A DNA stretch of 27,500 nucleotides from Paulinella micropora (lineage: Eukaryota > Cercozoa > Imbricatea > Euglyphida > Paulinellidae): NCBI GenBank assembly GCA_019918135.1, contig WBZZ01007027.1, positions 82,501 through 110,000 of the forward strand. The letters run 5' to 3'. This document shows positions 19,020 to 27,500 of this stretch, piece after piece (within the stretch, counting starts at the first letter, position 1; the number at the start of each line of letters is the position of its first letter). The notes under the pieces were generated by a model. That model ran no database searches. It was not told where the DNA came from and saw only the letters and a program-made list of their open reading frames with translations. A program made the translations under genes and the position numbers.

Positions 19020-19654
19020 ATGTCTCAATGGATTAAATTCGTAAAGGCTTACTCCGCTAAGTATAATATAAGCTACGGTGAGGCGTTGAAAAAGGCGGGC
19101 AAGGAATACAGAAAGCAAAAGGGAGGCAGTGCTGAGTTATCAGAGGATGTCTATTTGTCGCGGTCAGAACGAAAGGGAGCTGACGGATGGAAACCAGTCG
19201 CTAGCAAAGAAAAGTCAACAGTATATGAAAAAGATGGTAAGGCGATTGTAGCATTTAGAGGAAGTGCGGATAAGCGAGACTTACTCACAGATGTCGCATT
19301 GGTAAAGGGAGTATTGAAAAGAACACCGAGATATAAAGAAGAGCAGAAGCTGGTTAATGATATCATAAAGAAATATGGTAAGGATAATGTAGAGCTGACT
19401 GGTCATAGCCTTGGAGGAACGATTGCGAAAGACTTAAGCCGACAAACAGGTGTTAAGGCAACTACATACAATAATTGAGCAGTAGCACGAGAGACCTCAT
19501 TGAAGGAGTAATTGACCGAGTAGCTGTTAAAGTAAATCCAAAAGGTAAGCGGGCGAAGACTGCGAAGCTAACGACGAACTATCGGACAGCATTTGATCCC
19601 GTATCATTGTTAGGAGCTACTGCTGTAAATACTAAGTTGGTGAAGCCAAAATAA
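19020..19654 (+). CDS. Class-3 lipase-like protein, one frameshift
   Basis: It starts at ATG 19020. The N-terminus WIKFVKAYSAKYNISYGEAL is a short helical motif often seen in viral proteins of this kind. The hydrolase part has IVAFRGSADKRDLLTD and the nucleophile elbow LTGHSLGGTIA (Ser at about residue 136), as in class-3 lipases. The frame ends at 19478 (TTYNN), but a neighbouring frame continues STRDLIEGVIDRVAV and TAFDPVSLLGATA to TAA at 19652-19654, including the DPVS motif expected to carry the catalytic Asp, so one base is off near 19475. Full length is about 211 aa. Lipases of this kind in PLVs and giant viruses may help cross or remodel membranes. It is the last recognisable viral gene. 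Confidence 0.72.
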
Positions 19655-20480
19655 GGAATTCATACGATAAGAAGTTTTAAGGGTAAAGGTAAAAAAAAGT
19701 AATTATGAAATTTTTATTGCTTTTTTCATTTACTATCCAAACGGTCTAGTTTCAATCGCATTGTCTACGATACAACTAAACATTCGACAATCTTGGGGGT
19801 ATCCCTTTTTCCGAAATTTTCCATGAAGTATATGGACTTTTTTGAAAACGTGTGGAAATGAAAGGAAATCAATTCACTGATTGCAGAACATATAAAAATA
19901 ATATTAAAACATGTTTTTATTAATTGTAATACACTTTAACTTCATCTTCAGAGGTGGGCAGGAACCGGTCCGACACGGTAATCTTTCTCCTTTTTCATAG
20001 TCCCGGCTACTATGAATCTATGATGATAACAATGCCCAACATGCAGAATTTGCTTTTAAGTTTGTTTATCTTTGTTTACATTAAGCATTTTACTTTATTA
20101 TGATAATAAACATTGCTTTTACCTACAATAAATTCCCCCCGGGGGGGGGGGGGGAGGGGGAGGGGGAACGGGGGAGGAAGAGAAGTGCGATGTCGCCACG
20201 CAAAATACATAGATTCTACAACAAAATTTCTTTAATTACTAAAAAAAATAATAAATCTAACTCCGTAATATCATACTAACTAAATTAGAAGTTTGTTTAA
20301 CTCTTGCACGCGACAAACGTTCTTAATCACGCTTTCGACCATAACAAACCTGCCAGTGCAAAAAATTACGATTAATACTACACTACTACAAAGAAAAAAA
20401 ACACAAAACAAATTCAAACATCTTTCAGATGAAGGAGAAAAGTGAAAGCTATGCAAACTACCTGGTGCGTGCATTTGAAG
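19655..20480. other. AT-rich spacer with poly-G tract; viral-host junction zone
   Basis: I see no gene here. A poly-G/GGGGGA tract at 20138-20180 follows a CCCCCC run. The right end of the virus should lie here, but no terminal repeat can be matched because the left end is outside the window. Confidence 0.45.
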
Positions 20481-21085
20481 TTAGCGCCGAGTCAGCGCAA
20501 GCGATGCTAAAACAAACTCCCATGCGTTAGGTGAGCTGGGAGCGGTGAGACCGGTGCCGCGTTGGGGGGTGGAAGGTGAGTTACCAGCAGACAGAGCGCC
20601 AGCTGCCATCCGCGCGATGAGATCCTCCAGCAAGCTTTCTCTCTCGCTCTTACTATTTTTGTTGTTGTTGTTGTTGTTGTTGTTGCTGTTGTTGTTGCTG
20701 ATGTTGTTGTTGTTGTTATCATTATCATCATAGTTTTTCTTGTTCTTGTTATTCTTCTTCATCTTCTTCTTCACTCTCTCGTTCTCTTCTTCTGAGCTCC
20801 TCCTCCTCCTCCTTCTCCTTCTTCGAATTCTTCCTCTTTCTTCTCTCCTCTTCCCGTTGTCGCTTCTCTTGCGCCTCTTTTTCCTTCCGATCTTGCGCTT
20901 CTTTTTTCTTCCTTTCCTCCTCTCTCAACTTTCTTTCTTCTGCTAGCATTTCCTTAATGGATGCGGCTTGTTCTGACATTGCCTTGTTCACAAGATCCTG
21001 AACGACTTCTTTCGACACGCCGGCGGACGAACTACCCTGAATACAATACCGGTCGCCGTTGTTTTGAAAGAAGTCGTTCATTTCT
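20481..21085 (-). CDS. Coiled-coil exon fragments, host gene candidate
   Basis: On the minus strand, about 21085-20763 encodes a charged coiled coil beginning near EMNDFFQNNGDRYCIQG, then VSKEVVQDLVNKAMSEQAAS, then long Glu/Lys/Arg runs. A second block, about 20665-20481, in another frame, reads SERESLLEDLIARMAAGAL and STPQRGTGLTAPSSPNAWEF. A TTG/CAA-type simple repeat (20655-20730) separates them. They may be exons of one gene or fragments; splice sites are not clear. No family is recognised. Confidence 0.35.
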
Positions 21086-21140
21086 TGCGAACAAGGCAGT
21101 GGCAGAACAAACCAACAGCAACGACAACAACAACAACAAA

Positions 21141-21218
<78 letters not shown>

Positions 21219-21391
21219 GTATATCTCCTGCCAATTGCTGAGACAAAAGGCCATGTGCATCCAGTCCTCCATTCCATAAGGAAAGTCTCCACACCAATCG
21301 GTGGAATAAAGGAAGTGACGGCATAGAACATCACTCTAGGAGCTTTATACCAATCAGCCCATGGAAAGGGACCGATGGCCTATGTACTCCC
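21219..21391 (-). repeat. Repeat family B, copy 1 (about 170 bp)
   Basis: This unit runs from CTCCTGCCAATTGCTGAG to CCGATGGCCTATGTACTCC and recurs at 23479-23652 and 23670-23843, each flanked by TAA arrays. No pol III box is evident; the orientation is assumed from the ATT-tail side of family A. Confidence 0.7.
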
Positions 21392-21472
<81 letters not shown>

Positions 21473-21473
<1 letters not shown>

Positions 21474-21734
21474 GTGCTTCTCTGTCAATGGCTGATGCAT
21501 TTCTGCACATGCGCCTCCATCGTCTCACCCGTGAGGGGAGTACGAAGAATTGATGATAAGCTCTAATGACACCCCCGCAAGGGCAGTTCCAACACTTCCA
21601 GACGGGCCGGTATGTTCAATGAAAATACGGATAGACCGGTATGTTCAATGAAAATACTGGTGGCACCGACGGGAATCGAACTGGCGACAGGGCCCAGATG
21701 GTAGAACTTGACCACTGGGCTATCACGGTGTCCA

Positions 21735-21735
<1 letters not shown>
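21473..21735 (-). mobile_element. tRNA-derived SINE (family A), copy 1
   Basis: Read on the minus strand, the element begins with a tRNA-like head: an A box TAGCCCAGTGGTCAAG and a B box AGTTCGATTCC, about 70 bp. A body of about 190 bp follows, and it ends in an ATT array (here TAA on plus at 21393-21472). It contains two copies of the segment ACCGGTATGTTCAATGAAAA. Six further copies lie downstream. Confidence 0.8.
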
Positions 21736-21778
<43 letters not shown>

Positions 21779-21930
21779 GTTTTGAAAAAAAAAATGTTCA
21801 GCGCTTCCCGTTAGAGAGATTATACTCGGAAAAAAAAAAGACAGGGAAAGGCTCACTGATAGAATGCCACACACACTAGCTAGCCATACTAAAGCTAGTA
21901 GCTATACTCCCTCTCTAAACTATATGCTGC
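21779..21930 (+). repeat. Repeat family C, copy 1 (about 150 bp)
   Basis: The unit contains AGCGCTTCCCGTTAGAG, ACAGGGAAAGGCTCACTGAT, CCACACACACTAGCTA and CTCTAAACTAT. It recurs at about 23265-23397 and 26069-26215. Copies 1 and 2 are in the same orientation and bracket the exon cluster at 22029-22985. After copy 1 a C/G homopolymer tract (21952-21980) follows. Confidence 0.75.
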
Positions 21931-22028
21931 GGCGCCCAAAGAGACCTTTTGCCCCCCCCCCCCCCGGGGGCCCCCCCCCTCACAAAAAAAAGAAAAAAAG
22001 AAGAAGAAGGAGTAGGAAAGATTAATAC

Positions 22029-22985
22029 CTCCAACGACATGTCCACTTCATCAGCGTCGACCGCGGGCTTTTTGGACTTCGGCTTGCCTAGTCACGTCAG
22101 AAATTAGAAAACACTGAAAAAAAAAGCACACAAAAAAAGATGAAATTTGCTAGTACCTGGCTTTTTCTTGCTGGACCCCTTAGGCATAGGAGGCTCAGGG
22201 GTCTCTTCTTCTTCAGGGACGTCTGGAACGTCTGGAACATCGTCGACGTCGATGGATTCTGCACAAAGAACCAAACAATATTACATACATCCTTCATTTT
22301 TCATTACATACCAATGTTGCTACCGAATCTCAGTTTTTTTGGCCTGCCCGAAGAGCGAGGCTCAGTCGGGCCTTTTTTGATTCTTCTTCTAACGTTTCAG
22401 GCGAGCATGCAGTAAATATGCAAAATAAAGAAAAGGAAGATGCCAAAAAAAACAAAAACAAAAACAAAAAACAAAAACAAAAAACAAAAAAAAAAAAAAA
22501 AGATGGAGCTGGTGGAGAAAAAGAATAATAACATGTATATGAAGAAGAAAAAAGAAAAATGGAAGAAGAAAGAGGAAGAGAAGAAGAAGAGAAGAAGAAG
22601 AGAAATGACCTTGTTTGCTTCGTACAGAAGCAAAAGCTCCCGCTTCCGCCAGTTGCAAATCATAGGCGGGTTCGTGGGTTTACCGACGTAGAGGAGCCAC
22701 GCGGCCTTCACCTGCTTCTCGAAGTCCATCGGCGACGGATCAAGCATGCAAGAGTGTTTAAGGTTAAAACCAAAAAAAAACCCATGAGCTGATATTTGGA
22801 TTTCGTCAGCCTTGCCATCGCCGTCAGTGTCGACCTCGCGCGCAGCAAAAATGAAGCGCTTCGATCCTGCAACATCCAAGTATAAAAAATATGTGCAGCT
22901 TGTGAATTTTGAAAAACATACAGTACCTCGATTGACTTGCGCAGGAGTCTTCTTGCGCCAACCAATGGGAAAGACAATGAAGAGC
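22029..22985 (-). CDS. Multi-exon minus-strand gene fragment, unknown function
   Basis: Exon blocks with GT-AG edges: 22985-22927 (FIVFPIGWRKKTPAQVN), 22866-22610 (SKRFIFAAREVDTDGDGKAD, then MDFEKQVKAAWLLYVGKP and NWRKRELLLLYEANK), 22388-22324 (basic, PTEPRSSGRPKKLRF), 22258-22157 (acidic, SIDVDDVPDVPDVP, then PMPKGSSKKKPG) and 22087-22029 (PKSKKPAVDADEVDMSLE). Phase is kept between the first two and across the last three; the join 22610 to 22388 is not in phase, so an exon may be missing in the A/C-rich stretch 22430-22600. DTDGDGKAD looks like a calcium-loop sequence. A further upstream exon may lie at about 23090-23200 (FKFTSEDNKHREGALALDV). The Lys/Pro tail recalls the second transposon gene only in composition. 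Confidence 0.45.
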
Positions 22986-23264
22986 CTGCAAATAAAAAAT
23001 AAACAATCAGTTTATAAAAATCTTTCATACTTATAGGGAAAAAGACCCGGGAGCACAAGGTGAAGTTTCACCCTCACATGTCTCCACTTGCGTGGACGCC
23101 TTCAGTTCGAAATTGTTGTACTTTGTAAGTGCAACGTCGAGCGCGAGCGCCCCCTCCCGATGTTTGTTGTCCTCGGATGTGAACTTAAAGAGCAAGCTAA
23201 TTAAAGCAGCAGCAAAAGAGGGAATAATAAATAATAATAAAAAGAGAGTTTAAATTAAAAAAAA

Positions 23265-23397
23265 ATGGCAGCGCTTCCCGTTAGAAGAAATATACTCAAA
23301 AAAAAAACAGGGAAAGGCTCACTGATAGAAGGCCACACACACTAGCTAACTATACTAAAGCTAAGTATCTATACTCCCCTCTCTAAACTATGCTATC
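23265..23397 (+). repeat. Repeat family C, copy 2
   Basis: It matches 21779-21930 with small indels in the A-runs and lies in the same orientation. Confidence 0.75.
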
Positions 23398-23414
23398 GAA
23401 TAATAATAATAACA

Positions 23415-23478
<64 letters not shown>

Positions 23479-23479
<1 letters not shown>

Positions 23480-23652
23480 TGTATCGTCTGCCAATTGCTG
23501 AGCCAAAAGGCCATGTGCATCCAGTCCTCCATTCCATAAGGAAAGTCTCCACACCAATCGGTGGAATAAAGGAAGTGACGGCATAGAACATTAATCTAGG
23601 AGCTTTATACCAATCAGCCCATGGAAAGGGACCGATGGCCTATGTACTCCCT
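23479..23652 (-). repeat. Repeat family B, copy 2
   Basis: It is nearly identical to 21219-21391 and is separated from copy 3 by only a short TAA run. Confidence 0.75.
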
Positions 23653-23669
23653 AATAATAATAATAATAA

Positions 23670-23843
23670 TATGTATCGTCTGCCAATTGCTGAGCCAAAG
23701 GCCATGTGCATCCAGTCCTCCATTCCATAAGGAAAGTCTCCACACCAATCGGTGGAATAAAGGAAGTGACGGCACAGAACATTACTCTAGGAGCTTTATA
23801 TCAATCAGCCCATGGAAAGGGACCGATGGCCTATGTACTCCCT
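23670..23843 (-). repeat. Repeat family B, copy 3
   Basis: It is nearly identical to copy 2, with differences such as one A fewer in GAGCCAAAGG, so the pair is a recent tandem duplication. Confidence 0.75.
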
Positions 23844-23844
23844 A

Positions 23845-23912
<68 letters not shown>

Positions 23913-23914
<2 letters not shown>

Positions 23915-24180
23915 GTGCTTCTCTGTCAATGGCTGATGCAAATCTGCACATGCGCCTCCATCGTCTCACCCGTGAGGGAGTACGAAGAATTAACGATAAG
24001 CTCTAATGACACCCCCGCAAGGGCAGTTCCAACACTTCCAGACGGGCCGGTATGTTCAATGAAAATACTGGTCCAGACGGATCGGTATGTTCAATGAAAA
24101 TACTGGTGGCACCGACGGGAATCGAACTGGCGACGGGGCCCAGATGGTAGAACTTGACCACTGGGCTATCACGGTGTCCA
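23913..24180 (-). mobile_element. tRNA-derived SINE, copy 2
   Basis: It is full length with a tRNA-like head at about 24105-24180 and the segment CGGTATGTTCAATGAAAATA present twice. Its ATT tail is the TAA array 23845-23912. Confidence 0.8.
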
Positions 24181-24190
24181 AATAATAATG

Positions 24191-24258
<68 letters not shown>

Positions 24259-24324
24259 AACAACAATAACAACAATAATTATGATGATGATGATGATAAT
24301 AATAATAATAATAATAATAATAAT

Positions 24325-24593
24325 AGTGCTTCTCTGTCAATGGCTGATGCATTTCTGCACATGCGCCTCCATCGTCTCACCCGTGAGGGGAGTACGAAGA
24401 ATTGACGATAAGCTCTAATGACACCCCCGCAAGGGCAGTTCCAACACTTCCAGACGGGCCGGTATGTTCAATGAAAATACTGGTCCAGAAATAGACCGGT
24501 ATGTTCAATGAAAATACTGGTGGCACCGACGGGAATCGAACTGGCGACAGGGCCCAGATGGTAGAACTTGACCACTGGGCTATCACGGTGTCC

Positions 24594-24594
<1 letters not shown>
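24325..24594 (-). mobile_element. tRNA-derived SINE, copy 3
   Basis: It is full length and very close to copies 1 and 2; the tail lies in 24181-24324, which also contains interrupted CAA and ATG repeats. Confidence 0.8.
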
Positions 24595-24650
<56 letters not shown>

Positions 24651-24652
<2 letters not shown>

Positions 24653-25055
24653 ATATCTGAGGCGTACTGATGCAGCTAATGGCATATCCTCAACGGACAT
24701 AAGCCTCCAATACCCTTGTTCGAGGTCCTCCACCCCCCCGTGTCAGTCTCTCGCCTGATGATCGGGGCCACCGATGGAGCTCCTGAGGGCAAGACTGCAC
24801 TAAGCCGAGGTTATTCCGCAGTCCCAGAACCTCTTGCAAGACGTCACCGAATGTGCAAGTGCATACACCAAGCGCGGTTGCTAGAGCTGCCTCGAAACCC
24901 CACCCATAACAATCTGGTGTCTGCTGGGTCCTGGGCTATCAACCAGCATATGCGGAGTTTAAGATCTTTTACGCGCGCAACAACCCTCCTCCCCAGCATC
25001 TACCACCAAAGGGTTATGAGTTGGCGTCACAGTTTAACGCCTTGAGGCCGTTGGG

Positions 25056-25060
<5 letters not shown>
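24651..25060. repeat. Single-copy-like insert between TAA arrays
   Basis: These 410 bp of mixed composition begin CTATATCTGAGGCGTACTG and end near TTGAGGCCGTTGGGCTG. Flanking TAA arrays on both sides suggest another interspersed element, but no second copy is seen in this window and no protein is convincing. Confidence 0.4.
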
Positions 25061-25113
<53 letters not shown>

Positions 25114-25151
25114 GAGGAACAGAAGAAAAAGCTAATAATAATAATAATAAT

Positions 25152-25416
25152 AGTGCTTCTCTGTCAATGGCTGATGCATTTCTGCACATGCGCCTCCATC
25201 GTCTCACCCGTGAGGGGAGTACGAAGAATTGACGATAGGCTGTAATGACACCCCCGCAAGGGCAGTTCCAACACTTCCAAACGGACCGGTATGTTCAATG
25301 AAAATACTGGTCCAGACGGACCGGTATGTTCAATGAAAATACTGGTGGCACCGACGGGAATCGAACTGGCGACAGGGCCCAGATGTAGAACTTGACCACT
25401 GGGCTATCACGGTGTC
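25152..25416 (-). mobile_element. tRNA-derived SINE, copy 4
   Basis: It is full length with a 1-bp loss in the tRNA-like head (AGATGTAGAAC); an A-run follows the head end on plus. Confidence 0.8.
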
Positions 25417-25428
25417 AAAAAAAAAAAA

Positions 25429-25466
<38 letters not shown>

Positions 25467-25488
25467 TAATAATAATAATAATAATAAT

Positions 25489-25728
25489 AGTGCTTCTCAG
25501 TCAATGGCGAATGCATTTCTGCACATGTGCCTCCATCGTCTCACCCGCGAGGGAGTACGAAGATTTTGACGATAGGCTCTACTGACATCCCCGCAAGGCA
25601 GCTCCAAGCCTTCCAGACAGACCAATACTTTCAAAGAAAATATCCTTTGAAAATACTGGCACGACGGGAATCGAACTGGCGACAGGTCCAGATGGTAGAC
25701 CTTAACCACTGGGCTATCGCGGCGCCAC
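25489..25728 (-). mobile_element. tRNA-derived SINE, copy 5 (diverged)
   Basis: It is clearly more diverged than the others (GCGAATGCATTTC, ATGTGCCTCC) and has a head reading GGCGCCGCGATAGCCCAGTG on minus, so it is an older insertion or another subfamily. The body lacks the double CGGTATG segment. Confidence 0.75.
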
Positions 25729-25731
25729 ATA

Positions 25732-25801
<70 letters not shown>

Positions 25802-25814
25802 TAATAATAATAAT

Positions 25815-25971
25815 AGTGCTTCTCTGTCAATGGCTGATGCATTTCTGCACATGCGCCTCCATCGTCTCACCCGTGAGGGGAGTACGAAGAATTGACGATA
25901 AGCTCTAATGACACCCCGCAAGGGCAGTTCCAACACTTCCAGACGGGCCGGTATGTTCAATGAAAATACTG

Positions 25972-25972
<1 letters not shown>
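25815..25972 (-). mobile_element. tRNA-derived SINE, copy 6 (lacks head)
   Basis: Only the tail-proximal body is present; it stops at AAAATACTGG and continues directly into TAA, so the tRNA-like head is missing, as in a 5'-truncated copy. Confidence 0.75.
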
Positions 25973-26023
<51 letters not shown>

Positions 26024-26068
26024 TAATAATAATGATAATAATAATAATAATAATAACAGTATGAAATA

Positions 26069-26215
26069 AAAAAAAATGACAGCGCTTCCCGTTAGAGGGA
26101 TTATACTCGAAAAAAAAACAGACAGGGAAAGGCTCACTGATAGAAGGCCACACACACTAGCTAACTATACTAAAGCTAGTAACTAACTCCTTTCTGTAAA
26201 CTATGCTACAGTATC
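26069..26215 (+). repeat. Repeat family C, copy 3
   Basis: It matches copies 1 and 2 through CTAGCTAACTATACTAAAGC, then diverges slightly before the next TAA array. Confidence 0.75.
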
Positions 26216-26217
26216 CA

Positions 26218-26276
<59 letters not shown>

Positions 26277-26287
26277 TAATAATAATA

Positions 26288-26355
<68 letters not shown>

Positions 26356-26362
26356 TAATAAT

Positions 26363-26545
26363 AGTGCTTCTCTGTCAATGGCTGATGCATTTCTGCACAT
26401 GCGCCTCCATCGTCTCACCCGTGAGGGAGTACGAAGAATTGACGATAGGCTCTAATGACACCCCCGCAAGGGCAGTTCCAACACTTCTAGACGGACCGGT
26501 ATGTTCAATGAAAATACTGGTCCAGACGGACCGGTATATTCAAAT
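26363..26545 (-). mobile_element. tRNA-derived SINE, copy 7 (lacks head)
   Basis: The body is present with one full and one partial CGGTATG segment and ends at ATATTCAAATAAAATAA without the tRNA-like head. Confidence 0.75.
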
Positions 26546-26547
26546 AA

Positions 26548-26607
<60 letters not shown>

Positions 26608-26621
26608 TAATAATAATAATA

Positions 26622-27011
26622 TATTGATCTGTCATGGCTGAGCCGAGGGCCATGCGCCTCCATCCCTCGACCCAACAGGGACTACAGTGAGTATGTTGGG
26701 GAGGGAAGAGTGACTCTAACCATCCTGCATAGAAGGCCCCAAAAGGAAGTCCCTACTACCCGCACAGTGTCGGGTACCTTGCAGGAAATCAACTACAAAT
26801 GATTGATCTTCCCCGCGTGAGAGCTCCACGAGACTGGGTAGGTCCCGCATGGAGGTACTCACAGGGGTAGCAGACATTTCATGCGGTCTGCCAGCGCATG
26901 AGGACGTTTTGTGGTAAGTATCTGGGACGCCTCGAAACCCGTCACCACCCCTAGATCGCGGAATGTAAATACCCTTTGATCCCACATGGTGTATGTCTTA
27001 TAAAAACAACA
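26622..27011. other. Unique-looking stretch between TAA arrays
   Basis: It begins TGATCTGTCATGGCTGAGCC, slightly like the start of family B, and then has mixed composition. No gene, tRNA or intron-exon pattern is convincing. Confidence 0.35.
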
Positions 27012-27182
27012 CAACGACATGGCCTCGGCACCAACACAACAACATAGCCTCGGAACCCACATCGACATAGCCTCGGAACCCACACAACACACAGAGCCTC
27101 GGAACCAACACAACTACATAGCCTCGGAACCAACACAACAACATAGCCTCGGAGCCAACACAACGACATAGCCTCGAAACCA
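27012..27182. repeat. Minisatellite, about 25-bp unit, seven copies
   Basis: Units of the form CCTCGGAACCAACACAACA followed by ACATAG recur about every 23-27 bp from 27019 to 27182, with substitutions (GGCACC, GGAGCC, CACATCG). Confidence 0.85.
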
Positions 27183-27240
27183 GTGGGAAGAGGCCCAACC
27201 ACCTCCTCTTCCCGTGGGGTGCCATACTGTGCACCCCTCC

Positions 27241-27357
<117 letters not shown>

Positions 27358-27500
27358 TAATAATAATAATAATAATATAATAATAATATAATTATAATAA
27401 TAAGAAGAAGAAGAAAAGAAGAAGAAGAAGGAGAAGAAGAAGAAGAAGAGAAGAAGAAGGAGAAGAAGAAGAAGATAATAATAATAATAATAATAATAAT

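Noticed and set aside
20138..20180. Telomere-like or viral terminus G tract
   Set aside because: The tract is an irregular G-run without a repeated telomere unit, and no inverted partner is visible.
24105..24180. tRNA gene on the minus strand
   Set aside because: A and B boxes are present, but the same sequence recurs as the head of SINE copies and no sound anticodon arm is seen; it is called a SINE head, not a tRNA gene.
24716..25045. Plus-strand 109-aa frame between TAA arrays
   Set aside because: It has no recognisable motif and lies in a probable interspersed element; composition alone does not support it.
27012..27182. CRISPR-like array
   Set aside because: Units are contiguous degenerate tandem repeats with no unique spacers, in eukaryotic DNA.

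Overview
The window is eukaryotic nuclear DNA holding three nested layers: (i) most of the virion half of an integrated polinton-like virus (PLV, a virophage relative), about 1-10413 and 18708-19654; (ii) an 8.3-kb DNA transposon inserted in one viral gene, 10414-18707; and (iii) repeat-rich host DNA, about 19655-27500, full of TAA/ATT arrays, tRNA-derived SINEs and exon fragments with short GT-AG introns. Short spliceosomal introns (about 30-85 bp), the SINEs and the PLV point to a protist or alga, but the sequence does not name the host.

Viral layer, left to right: a fibre-like protein ending in an S74 intramolecular chaperone (5' end outside the window), a small two-span membrane protein, an unknown 132-aa protein, a packaging ATPase, a small basic protein, a coiled-coil protein fused to an adenain/Ulp1-type protease, a minor capsid (penton) protein, the major capsid protein and a second large structural-type protein, then across the transposon a DUF3820-type protein (minus strand) and a class-3 lipase-like protein. 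Together these are a capsid assembly, packaging and entry module. No polymerase, primase-helicase or integrase is present; these would lie left of position 1. Three genes (ATPase, penton, 9122 gene) begin right after a conserved hairpin whose stem covaries, which looks like a shared control element.

Most viral genes carry one-base frameshifts, often in homopolymer runs, and the transposon genes show a few too, so some may be assembly errors. A nonsense codon in the fibre gene, Lys to Met in the ATPase Walker A motif and a Ser where the protease Cys is expected are substitutions and suggest genuine decay.

Transposon layer: 541-bp near-identical terminal inverted repeats, a 4-bp CTTA target duplication, a minus-strand multi-exon transposase candidate (DUF7869-like core, C-terminal SAP domain, RGG box, acidic tail) and a divergent plus-strand five-exon gene of unknown function, separated by a GA-rich microsatellite. 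It sits seven codons before the stop of the DUF3820-type gene.

Host layer: AT-rich spacer with poly-G, a coiled-coil exon fragment, a phase-consistent multi-exon minus-strand gene (22029-22985), then a mosaic of at least three repeat families embedded in TAA arrays, and a minisatellite near 27.0-27.2 kb.
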